Positions 22,743-31,973 of a DNA stretch of 64,000 nucleotides are shown here, piece by piece (within the stretch, counting starts at the first letter, position 1; each line of letters starts with the position of its first letter). The position numbers and the translations under genes were made by a program. Source of the stretch: Saccharospirillaceae bacterium. Lineage in GTDB: Bacteria; Pseudomonadota; Gammaproteobacteria; Pseudomonadales; Oceanobacteraceae. The notes beneath the pieces are model-generated. The model saw only the letters and a program-made list of their open reading frames with translations, was not told the origin of the DNA and did not search any database. The stretch spans positions 62,001-126,000 of the forward strand of contig JAJOJJ010000027.1 in NCBI GenBank assembly GCA_021208685.1, in the 5' to 3' direction.

Positions 22743-23174
22743 TCAGCGTGCAGGCCCGACCAGCCAGTGCGCCAGGCGGTTACCCGCGAATAATGCCAGC
22801 ACAAACAGGAATATGCCCGGCTCAAAGGCGAGCAGATTAACCAGTGCCGGTCCCGGACAAAGTCCGACCAGCCCCCAGCCCATTCCGAACATGACAGCAC
22901 CGGTGAGTAAACGCCGGTCGATGCGCGTCATTTTCGGCTCATGGAAAACTGCAGCGCAAAAAGGCGCTTTTCGTCGCTTACTGACATAAAAGAATGCGGC
23001 AAATACCGGTACAGCGGAGCCCATAACAGCAATCAGTGACGGGTCCCAGGCGGCAAAAACATCAAGAAATGCCCGCACTTTTGCCGGGTCATTCATGCCG
23101 GAGATTAACAGGCCAACCCCAAAGATCAGACCACTGGCCAAGGCCACCAGCGGGCTCAGTATGCGTGCGCTCAC
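22743..23174 (-). CDS. YeeE/YedE-family sulfur transport protein, second half-protein
   Basis: A 143-aa membrane protein with about four helices. The family motifs are ASGLIFGVGLLISGMNDPAKV and GMGWGLVGLCPGPALVNL, the latter with the conserved Cys of this transporter family. The start is GTG 23174, overlapping the upstream stop as GTGA; the longer frame from 23279 runs inside the neighbour gene. With the upstream gene it makes the usual two-gene YeeE/YedE (PmpA/PmpB) arrangement, in which each half supplies one repeat of the thiosulfate/sulfur-species channel. The substrate is inferred from the family. Confidence 0.88.
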   Translation of the reverse strand: MSARILSPLVALASGLIFGVGLLISGMNDPAKVRAFLDVFAAWDPSLIAVMGSAVPVFAAFFYVSKRRKAPFCAAVFHEPKMTRIDRRLLTGAVMFGMGWGLVGLCPGPALVNLLAFEPGIFLFVLALFAGNRLAHWLVGPAR

Positions 23175-23593
23175 AGCACACCTCCGCTCAGATTCATCAC
23201 GGCGACCGTGGCAATACCTGCAACCATAAAAGTGACGGTCGCCACCGCAGAACGCAGCGATAACCGCCCCATGCCACACACGCCATGACCACTGGTGCAG
23301 CCGTTGCCGATGTAGGTGCCGAACCCTACCAGCAGGCCAGCGGCTATTAATAAAGTCTTGTTACTGGTCAGTTGCACGGGAGCACTGTGACCCAGCAGCG
23401 CATACAACGGGTAAGCCAGCACCTGGCCGGCGAGAAACCAGAAAGCCCAGTGACGTTGCTGCTCGCGCCACAAAAACAGACTGGAAAGCACACCGGTCAT
23501 TCCGCTTATGCGGCCAATGCCAAGCCACAGCAGGCTGGCCGCCAAACCAATCAGCGTGCCGCCGATCAGTTCAGGAATCAGTTCGTTCATCAT
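23171..23593 (-). CDS. YeeE/YedE-family sulfur transport protein, first half-protein
   Basis: A 140-aa membrane protein (starting MMNELIPELIGG) with four helices. The conserved cysteine motif GNGCTSGHGVCGMGRLSLRS is complete. YeeE/YedE proteins pass thiosulfate or related sulfur compounds via such cysteines. The ATG at 23593 is preferred to an in-frame ATG at 23623, which has no ribosome site; both are weak. It is coupled to the downstream half-protein by a 4-bp overlap. No sulfurtransferase or regulator lies next to it. Confidence 0.88.
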   Translation of the reverse strand: MMNELIPELIGGTLIGLAASLLWLGIGRISGMTGVLSSLFLWREQQRHWAFWFLAGQVLAYPLYALLGHSAPVQLTSNKTLLIAAGLLVGFGTYIGNGCTSGHGVCGMGRLSLRSAVATVTFMVAGIATVAVMNLSGGVL

Positions 23594-23760
23594 CGGAAAT
23601 ACCTGAATAAAACAGTGCGGCATTCTAAACGATGACAGCGGTTACGTCTGCCAGCGCTTTCCACTCCTCACCACCAAGGTCGACAGGCCCTGGTACCGCC
23701 CATTCTGTAATGTGCGGGAATTACCTATACTGTTGGCTTTCCTGTCTCTCCGGAGTTTCC

Positions 23761-25128
23761 ATGTCTGATGTTTTAGCCGCTGGCCAGCAAGGTATCCCTC
23801 TTACCATTCTTGAAAGCAGCGATTTTCCACGCTGGCTCGAACAACAGGCTGACAGCGTTAAAGCCTGGCTTGAGGCCTGTGCATACAGCGGTAAAGGTGT
23901 GCAGCTGTTACCGGCAGCGAATGGTTCTTTGCAGGGAGCATTGTTTGTCTGCGACAGCCTCGACGATATGTTTGCCTGTGGTGAGCTGGCCAACCAGCTG
24001 CCCGCCGCAGATTATGTGATCGGCAATATCAGCGATACCGATGCGTTAATCCGCATTGCCTTCGCCTGGGGTGCCGGCGCGTATCGTTTTGAGCGTTATG
24101 TAAAACCGGGCAAGCCGCAGGCGCGTTTATTGCTGGCCGACAGCGGCGCACTGGATTATGCCCGACAGCTGGTTACGGCGACCCGCCATGTGCGTGATCT
24201 GGTCAATACTCCGGCTGCCGATATGATGCCGCAGCATCTGGCGGCCGCTCTGGAAACGCTGGCGAACGAATTTGGCGCACAGTTTTCGCAGGTGGTGGGG
24301 GATGAGCTGCTGAGCGAACATTATCCGATGATTCATGCCGTTGGCCGCGCCAGTGCCCATGCTCCGCGTCTGCTGGATTTACGCTGGGGCGATGAAAAAC
24401 ATCCGCTGGTTACTCTGGTCGGTAAAGGTGTGTGCTTTGACAGTGGCGGCCTGGATTTAAAACCTGCCGATGCCATGCGCACCATGAAAAAAGATATGGG
24501 CGGTGCGGCGCATGTGGTGGGTCTGGCGTATCTGATCATGGCGCACCCGTTGCCAGTGCGCTTACGCGTACTGATTCCGGCGGTTGAAAATGCCGTCAGT
24601 GCGGACAGCTTCCGCCCCGGTGATGTGTTAAATACCCGCAAAGGATCAACCGTTGAAATTGATAACACCGATGCCGAAGGCCGTCTTGTATTGTGCGATG
24701 CCTTAACCGAAGCGGTGAGTGAAAAACCGGATCTGGTTATTGATTTTGCTACCCTGACCGGCGCCTGCCGCGTCGCACTGGGCACCGAATTACCGGGCTT
24801 TTTCACCAACCAGATGCAGCTTGCCTCGGATTTAATGCAGGTAGGACAACGCATCTCTGACCCGGTCTGGCACCTGCCGCTGCATCAGGCGTACCGCGAT
24901 TCACTGAAAAGCGATATCGCCGATCTGGTCAACTCGGTTCCCAGCCCGTTTGGCGGCGCCATTACAGCGGCGCTCTATCTGGAACATTTTGTTGATAACA
25001 CCCCCTGGGTGCATTTTGACGTCATGGCCTGGAACCGCCGTAAATTACCGGGCCGCCCGGTCGGTGGCGAGGCGATGGGGATGCGCGCGGTATTTGCCTA
25101 TCTGCAAAATCGTTATGCGGCGCTGTAA
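23761..25128 (+). CDS. leucyl aminopeptidase-family (M17) metallopeptidase
   Basis: Cytosolic aminopeptidase of 455 aa. The C-terminal catalytic domain shows the M17 metal/catalytic motifs GKGVCFDSGGLDLKPADAM, MKKDMGGAAHVVGL and the signature NTDAEGRL at 302-309, then LIDFATLTGACRVALG. The N-terminal domain is divergent from PepA, so this is the PepA-like second type common in gammaproteobacteria, not the PepA/CarP DNA-binding protein for certain. ATG 23761 has CGGAG just upstream; the longer frame from 23632 lacks support and overlaps the promoter. The TRIC-type gene follows after 42 bp. Confidence 0.93.
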   Translation: MSDVLAAGQQGIPLTILESSDFPRWLEQQADSVKAWLEACAYSGKGVQLLPAANGSLQGALFVCDSLDDMFACGELANQLPAADYVIGNISDTDALIRIAFAWGAGAYRFERYVKPGKPQARLLLADSGALDYARQLVTATRHVRDLVNTPAADMMPQHLAAALETLANEFGAQFSQVVGDELLSEHYPMIHAVGRASAHAPRLLDLRWGDEKHPLVTLVGKGVCFDSGGLDLKPADAMRTMKKDMGGAAHVVGLAYLIMAHPLPVRLRVLIPAVENAVSADSFRPGDVLNTRKGSTVEIDNTDAEGRLVLCDALTEAVSEKPDLVIDFATLTGACRVALGTELPGFFTNQMQLASDLMQVGQRISDPVWHLPLHQAYRDSLKSDIADLVNSVPSPFGGAITAALYLEHFVDNTPWVHFDVMAWNRRKLPGRPVGGEAMGMRAVFAYLQNRYAAL

Positions 25129-25170
25129 GCGCCGCTGTCTTTTAACCCTGATTCAAGCCGGGCGATCATC

Positions 25171-25791
25171 ATGGTTCTGAGCACCGCCGAAGTGATGTAC
25201 TGGTCTACCATGTTTGCGTCGATTTTATCGGCATCCGCCGGGGTGCTGGATGCGCGCAGCAAACAGTTTGATCTGTTCGGCATTATGATTATTGCATTCT
25301 GTGCAGCCCTCGGTGGCGGCACCTTGCGCGACACCCTGCTCGACCGCACGGTATTCTGGGTGGCGGATTCCAGCTATCTGATTTTTACCTGGTTTGGTGC
25401 GCTGGCCACGTTTTTTCTGGCACGCTGGATTAAATTATCAGGCCGCTGGTTTGTGGTTCCCGATGCCGCAGCGCTGGGTTTATATACGGTCGCGGGAACT
25501 CAGGCGGCACTGGGCGTTGGTGCTGATTTTCTGGTGGCGTCGTTTATGGGCGTGATTACCGGCGTGGCTGGCGGCATTCTGCGCGATATTCTGCTTAATC
25601 AGGATCCGCTGGTTTTTCAGGGTCAGTGGTATGCCACCGCCGCCTGGGGTGGCTCACTGCTGTATATTGTGCTGGTGCAAAACGATATGAATATTGGTGC
25701 TGCCGCACTGGTTGCCGGTATTTTTATTTTTCTGTTACGGCTGAGCGCCATCCGCTGGAATCTTGTACTGCCACGTTATAAAGAAAAATAA
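25171..25791 (+). CDS. trimeric intracellular cation channel (TRIC/UPF0126) family protein
   Basis: A 206-aa inner-membrane protein with seven predicted helices built from two homologous three-helix repeats, each with a glycine motif: ALGGGTLRDTLLDR in the first and GVAGGILRDILLNQ in the second. These are the pore-lining motifs of prokaryotic TRIC channels (YadS/YicG-type). The family conducts monovalent cations; some members have been proposed as amino-acid transporters. It follows the aminopeptidase gene on the same strand. A GC-rich CTGCGCG/CGCGCAG hairpin at about 25802-25819 follows the stop and may end the transcript. Confidence 0.88.
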   Translation: MVLSTAEVMYWSTMFASILSASAGVLDARSKQFDLFGIMIIAFCAALGGGTLRDTLLDRTVFWVADSSYLIFTWFGALATFFLARWIKLSGRWFVVPDAAALGLYTVAGTQAALGVGADFLVASFMGVITGVAGGILRDILLNQDPLVFQGQWYATAAWGGSLLYIVLVQNDMNIGAAALVAGIFIFLLRLSAIRWNLVLPRYKEK

Positions 25792-25835
25792 TTCAGTGGT
25801 GCTGCGCGAGCGCGCAGCATCTTATCGCGCCGGTT

Positions 25836-26513
25836 TCAGCGCTGCGTTTCTTTTCCGACGCTGGCAATAAGCTCGGCATAATGCGCAGAAAAATCGTTAA
25901 AGGTATCGCTGTTATGGCCGCAGCAACGGATACCGCCGCTTTTGATATCGTACACCCAGCCATGGATGCTGACCTTCTGTGTGGCCAGCTTCGCTGCCAC
26001 CACCGGATGAGTACGCAGATGCTGGACCTGCTGCAATACGTTTTCTTCGATGGCTTCGTTCAGGTGTTCATGACCCAGACACCGATCGGATGGAATACCA
26101 TTGCGCTCGCGCACAATTTCCATGGCCGAGCGGCAATGGCCCAGCCACTCTTTTACGTGCGGTAAGCCTTTGAGTTTGGTCATATCCAGTGCGCCTTTGA
26201 TGGCACCACAGTCGGTATGACCGCAAACAATAATATGGCGCACACCCAATACAGCGACTGCGTATTCAATAGAGGCCGTCATGCCACCGGTTTCGTTGGA
26301 GTGCGGTGGAATGATGTTACCGGCATTACGGCAGATAAACAGATCGCCGGGGGCTGAGCCGGTGACCATATTCGGATCAATACGGGAATCTGAACAGGTG
26401 ATAAACAACACATCCGGATTCTGGCCATCATCAGCGAGGGCACCAAACAGGTCTTTCCGTTGCGGATACACATTCTGTTTAAAATTCAGTACGCCACGAA
26501 TAATTTGTTCCAC
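25836..26513 (-). CDS. beta-class carbonic anhydrase
   Basis: Cytosolic zinc enzyme interconverting CO2 and bicarbonate, 225 aa. Zinc ligands are C40, H99 and C102 (FITCSDSRID and VCGHTDCGAIKG), with the D42/R44 dyad that usually completes the site. The substrate-pocket segment FICRNAGNIIPP is intact. It lies on the same strand as, and 101 bp after, a bicarbonate transporter gene and two pyruvate carboxylase subunit genes. This suggests it feeds or equilibrates HCO3- for carboxylation. Confidence 0.95.
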   Translation of the reverse strand: MEQIIRGVLNFKQNVYPQRKDLFGALADDGQNPDVLFITCSDSRIDPNMVTGSAPGDLFICRNAGNIIPPHSNETGGMTASIEYAVAVLGVRHIIVCGHTDCGAIKGALDMTKLKGLPHVKEWLGHCRSAMEIVRERNGIPSDRCLGHEHLNEAIEENVLQQVQHLRTHPVVAAKLATQKVSIHGWVYDIKSGGIRCCGHNSDTFNDFSAHYAELIASVGKETQR

Positions 26514-26614
26514 ACATTCTCTCCGGCTGTCAGGGACGGCAAGAATAAGTAATTAAGCGCGGAAACAGAACCTGTTTTTTGGGTTTCCTGTGTTGCCGTT
26601 CATTCAGAAGTACA

Positions 26615-27574
26615 TTATCCGGCGGCCAGCGCAAACCCGGCCATGCGGTGATACAGCGGAATACCGATAATGACATTGAATGGGAAGGTAACCCCCAGTG
26701 ATAACAGCATGGCCAGACCGATATCAGCCTGCGGTATTGCCGTCCGGATGGCAGCCGGTGCGGCAATATAGGAAGCACTGGCAATCAGCGTGGCCAGAAC
26801 CACCACAGAGCCCAGCGGTAACCCTAGTAACACTCCGGCAGCAATACCAAGTAAGGACAGCGTGAATGGCGCCACAATGGCAAACATCAGTAAACGCCAC
26901 TGATGCCATGGTACGGGGCGCAAGGTTTCGGCGGCGGTCAGACCCATTTCCAGCAGAAACAGCGCCAGTACACCTTTAAAGGCATTGGTGTACAGCTCGG
27001 TGACCGAAGCCCCTTCCTGTGAGCCGTACATCCAGCCGATAACCACCCCACCCGTCAGCAGAATCACTCCACGGTTGGTAAAGGTTTCGTGCCAGAAATG
27101 GCTGCTGCCGGTACTGACCGGGGCATCACCCTGTGCACGGCCCAGTTTCCGGAACAGCATCAGCGCCACCAGAATGGCGGGTAATTCAAGCATGACCAGA
27201 TACAGGGTGACCTGAGCACCGGTTTCCAGTTGCAGACCATCGACATAGGCAAACACAACCGCAAACGTACCGGCACTGACCGAGCCATAGTGCGCAGCAA
27301 GACTGGCGCTGTCGGCCAGACTGACGCCACGGATAACGCGCAGTACCGGCATCAGTAACAAGGGAATAACCGCTCCCAGTGCCGCCACGGCCAGCAGTTC
27401 CAGCAGCAGACTCCACTGCAATGCGCCGTGCAATGCCATGCCGCCTTTAAGACCAATGGTCAGCATCAGCAACAGACTGAGGGTGTCATAAGCCGCTTTG
27501 GGGACGGATAAATCGGAGCGCAGCAATCCGGCAACCAGTCCCAGCAGGAAAAACATGACCACGATATCAGGCAT
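26615..27574 (-). CDS. SbtA-family sodium-dependent bicarbonate transporter
   Basis: A 319-aa inner-membrane protein with about ten helices in two inverted repeats. The opening PDIVVMFFLLGLVAGLLRSDL and LTIGLKGGMALHG, with AHYGSVSAGTFAVVFAY and a second-repeat LIASASYIAAPAAIRTAIP, are characteristic of the SbtA family (formerly DUF897). Family members take up HCO3- with Na+, and cyanobacterial SbtA is regulated by a small PII-like SbtB; no SbtB-like frame is seen here. It lies 27 bp downstream of the pyruvate carboxylase B subunit gene, so it is likely co-transcribed. Confidence 0.9.
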   Translation of the reverse strand: MPDIVVMFFLLGLVAGLLRSDLSVPKAAYDTLSLLLMLTIGLKGGMALHGALQWSLLLELLAVAALGAVIPLLLMPVLRVIRGVSLADSASLAAHYGSVSAGTFAVVFAYVDGLQLETGAQVTLYLVMLELPAILVALMLFRKLGRAQGDAPVSTGSSHFWHETFTNRGVILLTGGVVIGWMYGSQEGASVTELYTNAFKGVLALFLLEMGLTAAETLRPVPWHQWRLLMFAIVAPFTLSLLGIAAGVLLGLPLGSVVVLATLIASASYIAAPAAIRTAIPQADIGLAMLLSLGVTFPFNVIIGIPLYHRMAGFALAAG

Positions 27575-27601
27575 CGGTTATTCCCTTCCGTTTACGGCGT
27601 T

Positions 27602-29413
27602 TCAGCCGATTTCAATCAAGACTTCACCCGGTGTTACCCGATCGCCTTTGCTGACATAAACCGCTTTAACCGTACCGGCGATATTGGCGTGAACTTCGGT
27701 TTCCATTTTCATCGCTTCGGCAATTAATACCGACTGCCCGGCTTCTACGTTGTCGCCTTCTTTCACCAGCACATCAACGATATTACCCGGCATCGCCGCC
27801 GTCACATGGCCAGGCTGTGTCGCACGCTTACGCCCCTGACGACTGCCACCGTCAGCGACGTATTCGTTCAGCGATTCAAAAATCACTTCTTCCGGCATAC
27901 CGTCCAGCGACAGATAGAGTTTGCGTTTACCTGCGCCGGAATCGCCAACGCCGGTAATGGCCACTTCATAGCTTTCGCCGTGAACATCAATGCGGAACTC
28001 GGTCGCCATGGATTCAGCCGCACGGCCTTTGCCTTTCTGATCCGGTGGCAATAATTCTTCCGGTTTCAGGGTGCCATCCGCGCGCTGCTGCAGGAATTCA
28101 CGCCCGAGATCCGGGAACATGGCGAAGGTCAGTACATCTTCTTCGCTGTGTGCCAGAGCACCAATGTCATCGCGCAGTCTGTTCATTTCCGGGCTTAATA
28201 AATCCGCCGGGCGACCGTCGTTCACACTTTCGCTACCAATGGCTTTTTTCTGCAGTTGCGCATTCACCGGTGCCGGCGCCGCACCATACCCGCCCTGCAG
28301 ATAACGCTTAACTTCGTTGGTAATGGTTTTATAGCGCTGACCGGCCAGCACGTTGTACACCGCCTGAGTGCCAACAATCTGTGAGGTTGGCGTTACCAGC
28401 GGCGGAAAACCAAGGTCTTCACGCACCCGTGGAATTTCAGCAAACACCTCACGGATTTTATCCAGCGCGTTCTGCTCTTTCAGCTGATTGGCCAGGTTCG
28501 ACATCATGCCACCCGGCACCTGATTGATCTGAACGGAGACATCTTCGCGGGTAAATTCACTTTCAAACTGGTGATATTTTTTACGCACTTCGCGGAAGTA
28601 ATCCGCAATTTCACCCAGCAATTCCAGATCCAGACCGGTGTCGTATGGCGTACCTTTTAACGCCGCAACCTGCGACTCGGTCGCCGGATGGCTGGTACCT
28701 GAGGCAAAAGAAGAGATTGCAGTATCGATACGGTCAGCACCGGCTTCGATGGCTTTTAACTGACACAACGGCGCCAGACCCGCCGTTGAATGACTGTGAA
28801 TAACCAGCGGAACGTCAATCGCAGATTTAATGGCCTGCACCAGCTCATAGGTGCCGTAAGGGGTCAGCAAACCGGCCATATCTTTAATCACAATGGAATC
28901 AGCCCCCATGGCCTGCATGGCTTTCGCCTGCTCAACAAAGAGCGCTGGCGTGTGTACCGGACTGGTGGTGTAGCAAATAGTGCCCTGCGCATGTTTACCG
29001 GCTTTTTTGACGGCTTTCATCGCGGTTTCAATGTTACGCAGATCGTTCAGCGCATCGAATACACGGAATACATCAATGCCGTTATCCGCCGCTTTCTGCA
29101 CAAAGGCTTCCACCACATCATCGGCGTAATGACGATAACCGAGCAGATTCTGGCCGCGCAGCAGCATTTGCAGGCGCGTCTTCGGCAGGGCTTTTCTCAG
29201 CTGACGAAGGCGTTCCCACGGGTCTTCTTTGAGGAAGCGCACACAGGCATCAAAGGTAGCGCCGCCCCAGACTTCCAGTGACCAGTAGCCAACGCTATCC
29301 AGCTTGTCACAAATCGGCAGCATGTCTTCAGTGCGCATACGGGTGGCAATCAGCGACTGGTGTGCATCACGCAGAACCACATCGGTGACTTCAATCTTTT
29401 TCACGTTACTCAT
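27602..29413 (-). CDS. pycB: pyruvate carboxylase subunit B (carboxyltransferase plus biotinyl domain)
   Basis: A 603-aa subunit. An N-terminal carboxyltransferase TIM barrel (TDVVLRDAHQSLIATRMRTEDM, with metal-binding VIHSHSTAGLAP) is followed by the conserved carboxylase domain and a C-terminal biotinyl domain with the lysine in EAMKMET. This is the oxaloacetate decarboxylase-alpha/pyruvate carboxylase-B type. Assignment as carboxylase rather than decarboxylase follows from the adjacent biotin carboxylase gene and the absence of membrane beta/gamma decarboxylase subunits. It starts 20 bp after subunit A. It makes oxaloacetate from pyruvate for anaplerosis. Confidence 0.93.
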   Translation of the reverse strand: MSNVKKIEVTDVVLRDAHQSLIATRMRTEDMLPICDKLDSVGYWSLEVWGGATFDACVRFLKEDPWERLRQLRKALPKTRLQMLLRGQNLLGYRHYADDVVEAFVQKAADNGIDVFRVFDALNDLRNIETAMKAVKKAGKHAQGTICYTTSPVHTPALFVEQAKAMQAMGADSIVIKDMAGLLTPYGTYELVQAIKSAIDVPLVIHSHSTAGLAPLCQLKAIEAGADRIDTAISSFASGTSHPATESQVAALKGTPYDTGLDLELLGEIADYFREVRKKYHQFESEFTREDVSVQINQVPGGMMSNLANQLKEQNALDKIREVFAEIPRVREDLGFPPLVTPTSQIVGTQAVYNVLAGQRYKTITNEVKRYLQGGYGAAPAPVNAQLQKKAIGSESVNDGRPADLLSPEMNRLRDDIGALAHSEEDVLTFAMFPDLGREFLQQRADGTLKPEELLPPDQKGKGRAAESMATEFRIDVHGESYEVAITGVGDSGAGKRKLYLSLDGMPEEVIFESLNEYVADGGSRQGRKRATQPGHVTAAMPGNIVDVLVKEGDNVEAGQSVLIAEAMKMETEVHANIAGTVKAVYVSKGDRVTPGEVLIEIG

Positions 29414-29432
29414 CCTTCATTCCTCCTGCGGA

Positions 29433-30848
29433 TTACCAGCCGGCGTGTGCGGCAATGGCTGCGGCAATGGCCAGCGCAACTTCGCTGGGGTGACGTTTTT
29501 CAGAATAATTCAATAATTCCGGATGGGTCGGCACAAAACTGGTGTCGAATTCCGCCCGTTTAAAATCGGCGTTACTGAGAATCTGCTGGTAATAATGTGC
29601 GGTGGTTTTAATGCCGTGCAGGCGCATGTCATCCAGTGCCCGCTGCCCACGCGCAATCACTTCTTCCCAGGTCAGTGCCCAGACCACCAGTTTTAAACAC
29701 ATAGAGTCGTAATAGGGCGGAATTTCATAGCCGGTATAGATGGCGGTATCGACCCGAACCCCCGGACCACCCGGCGCGTAATAATGAGAAATACGGCCGA
29801 AGCTTGGCAGGAAATCGTTTTTCGGATCTTCGGCATTAATACGGAACTGCAGGGCAAAACCACGATAGGCAATATCTTCCTGGCGATAACTGAGCGGCAG
29901 GTCCGCGGCAATACGCAGCTGCTCACGCACAATATCCACCCCGGTAATCTGCTCGGTGATGGTGTGCTCAACCTGAACACGCGTATTCATTTCCATAAAA
30001 TACACTTCGTTGCCGGTCAGCAGGAATTCAACCGTACCGGCATTTTCATAACCGACAGCGGCGGCCGCCTTAACCGCCAGACTACCAATGTACTGGCGCT
30101 GCTCCGGCGTTAATTGCGGACTTGGCGCAATTTCAATCAGCTTCTGATTACGGCGCTGAATAGAGCAGTCACGCTCAAACAGGTGCACCACATTGCCGTG
30201 GCTGTCGGCCAGAATCTGCACTTCAATATGACGCGGATTAACGATGCATTTTTCCATAAACACATCAGCCGAGCCGAAGGCTTTGGTTGCTTCAGAAATA
30301 ACCCGTGGGTACTGGGATTTTAATTCGTCAGCCGAATCACAACGGCGGATGCCTCGACCGCCACCACCGGAGGTGGCTTTCAGCATCACCGGATAACCGA
30401 TTTCAGCCGCCAGTTTCAGCGCCTCATTCAGATCAGCCAGATTACCATCCGAGCCGGGGGTAATCGGCACACCCGCGGCACGCATCGAATCACGGGCCTG
30501 GGTTTTATCGCCCATCCTGTGAATCACATCCGACTTCGGCCCGATAAAGGTTATCCCCTTTTGCTCACACAAACGGGCGAAGCCAGCGTTCTCTGACAGA
30601 AATCCATACCCCGGATGAATGGCATCGCAGCCCGTCTCCAAAGCCAGATTAACAATGCGCAGAGGATCGAGATACCCCGCCAGCGGATCTTCACCCAGCA
30701 TATACGCTTCGTCCGCACGCTTAACATGCAGGGCGTAGCGGTCCGGTTCGGTATAGATAGCCACCGAGCGGATGCCCATTTCGGCGCAGGCACGCACGAT
30801 ACGGACAGCAATCTCGCCGCGATTGGCAATAAGAACTTTCTTCAGCAT
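29433..30848 (-). CDS. pycA: pyruvate carboxylase subunit A (biotin carboxylase)
   Basis: ATP-dependent biotin carboxylase, 471 aa. Family features: MLKKVLIANRGEIAVRIVRA at the start, the glycine-rich ATP loop KATSGGGGRGIRR, and MNTRVQVEHTITEQITGVDIV. ATG 30848 has GAGGAG before it; the 32-residue longer frame to 30944 would run across the promoter. Its C-terminus is longer than AccC and ends in a His/Ala-rich tail (EVALAIAAAIAAHAG), as in the two-subunit pyruvate carboxylase of pseudomonads. A LysR-type gene is divergent, as in that group. Confidence 0.94.
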   Translation of the reverse strand: MLKKVLIANRGEIAVRIVRACAEMGIRSVAIYTEPDRYALHVKRADEAYMLGEDPLAGYLDPLRIVNLALETGCDAIHPGYGFLSENAGFARLCEQKGITFIGPKSDVIHRMGDKTQARDSMRAAGVPITPGSDGNLADLNEALKLAAEIGYPVMLKATSGGGGRGIRRCDSADELKSQYPRVISEATKAFGSADVFMEKCIVNPRHIEVQILADSHGNVVHLFERDCSIQRRNQKLIEIAPSPQLTPEQRQYIGSLAVKAAAAVGYENAGTVEFLLTGNEVYFMEMNTRVQVEHTITEQITGVDIVREQLRIAADLPLSYRQEDIAYRGFALQFRINAEDPKNDFLPSFGRISHYYAPGGPGVRVDTAIYTGYEIPPYYDSMCLKLVVWALTWEEVIARGQRALDDMRLHGIKTTAHYYQQILSNADFKRAEFDTSFVPTHPELLNYSEKRHPSEVALAIAAAIAAHAGW

Positions 30849-30942
30849 GGGGAACTCCTCGTTCGTAGTCCCGGAGTGAGAGGGTAAAACCAGCTTAGAC
30901 AACCCAACCCAAAAGCAAAAATTGATATTTCTTACCCGATAC

Positions 30943-30958
30943 ATAAGGTATTACTTAT
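30943..30958. promoter_or_regulatory. candidate LysR-type operator in the pycA-lysR divergent region
   Basis: ATAAG-N6-CTTAT, a perfect 5-bp dyad within an AT-rich tract, lies 27 bp before the lysR start and about 95 bp before pycA. Length and position suit a T-N11-A-type LysR binding site controlling both transcripts. It is a candidate only. Confidence 0.4.
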
Positions 30959-30984
30959 ATAAAACAGCACGAGAGCCAATAAAC

Positions 30985-31941
30985 ATGCCCCTCAGCGTAC
31001 AAAAACTAGCCAGCCGCCTGACATTTCGCCAGTTACAGGTGTTCTATGCCGTCTATGAGCTGGAAAGTTACAGCAAGGCAGGAGAACTGCTCGGACTCAC
31101 TCAACCGGCCGTCAGCAGCCAGATGCGCCAGCTCGAACAGGCACTGGGGATGCCATTGTTTGAATACGTCGGTCGTCGGCTGTTTGTGACCGCCGCGGGC
31201 GAGAAGCTGGCGCAGAGTGTGGCAGGTATTTTTGGCGAACTGCGTAAATTGCAGACCGACCTGGCTGAGCTGGACGGCAAGGTGGCTGGCGAACTGAAAC
31301 TGGTGGCGGTGAATACCGCGCAATATGTGGTGCCGTATTTACTGCGCGCATTTCTCAATCTGTATCCGCAGATTAATGTCAGCGTCCGCGTGGTCAACCG
31401 TGCCGCCGCCATCCAGCGCCTGAATGACAACAGCGATGATCTGGTGATTATGGGCATGGTACCGACCGAAAAACCGCTGGCCTCATTGCCATTTCTGAAT
31501 AATGAACTGGTACCGGTGGTACCGGCAGAACATCCGCTGCTGCGGCAGGCGACGGTCAGCCCGCAGGAATTTCTCGACAGCAACCTGCTGATGCGCGAGG
31601 CCGGTTCCGGCAGCCGTCTGGCACTGGAGGTTCACTGCCAGCAACAACGCCTGCAGGTGAAACCCAGTATGGAAATCGGCTCGAACGATGCGGTTAAACA
31701 TGCCGTCATTGCCGGGCTTGGTGTCGCCGTACTGCCCAAACTCAGCATCCTGCCGGAACTGGAACTCGGCACCTTAAAAATATTGGATATTGCCGGTTTT
31801 CCATTGCGCCGCAGCTGGTGCGTGGTGTATCCACAGGCCAAACATCCGACCCCGGCCATGAAGGCATTTATTGATTATATTCAGCAGAATATTAAACAGT
31901 TCGAGCAGGTATTTTTGCGCAATCCACAGCTGAAATCCTGA
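30985..31941 (+). CDS. LysR-family transcriptional regulator, divergent from pyruvate carboxylase (PycR-like)
   Basis: A 318-aa LysR-type regulator. The winged helix-turn-helix is at about residues 10-68 (LTFRQLQVFYAVYELESYSKAGELLGLTQPAVSSQMRQLEQALG), and the effector-binding domain follows from about 95 (VAGELKLVAVNTAQYVVPYLL). The Leu-rich HTH and overall wording resemble CbbR-like/carbon-metabolism LysR proteins. The start at 30985 (NINMPLSVQK) is preferred over 30922, which would put the N-terminus in the operator region. It is transcribed away from pycA, a classical LysR arrangement, and presumably controls pycAB and perhaps the downstream bicarbonate genes. Confidence 0.92.
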   Translation: MPLSVQKLASRLTFRQLQVFYAVYELESYSKAGELLGLTQPAVSSQMRQLEQALGMPLFEYVGRRLFVTAAGEKLAQSVAGIFGELRKLQTDLAELDGKVAGELKLVAVNTAQYVVPYLLRAFLNLYPQINVSVRVVNRAAAIQRLNDNSDDLVIMGMVPTEKPLASLPFLNNELVPVVPAEHPLLRQATVSPQEFLDSNLLMREAGSGSRLALEVHCQQQRLQVKPSMEIGSNDAVKHAVIAGLGVAVLPKLSILPELELGTLKILDIAGFPLRRSWCVVYPQAKHPTPAMKAFIDYIQQNIKQFEQVFLRNPQLKS

Positions 31942-31973
31942 CCTGAGAAGGATACCTGCAGCACCGTTTAAAA

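Noticed and set aside
22448..22900. 150-aa minus-strand ORF near the YeeE/YedE genes
   Set aside because: It overlaps the conserved transporter half-protein in another frame; composition is Cys/Arg/Trp-rich as expected of a shadow.
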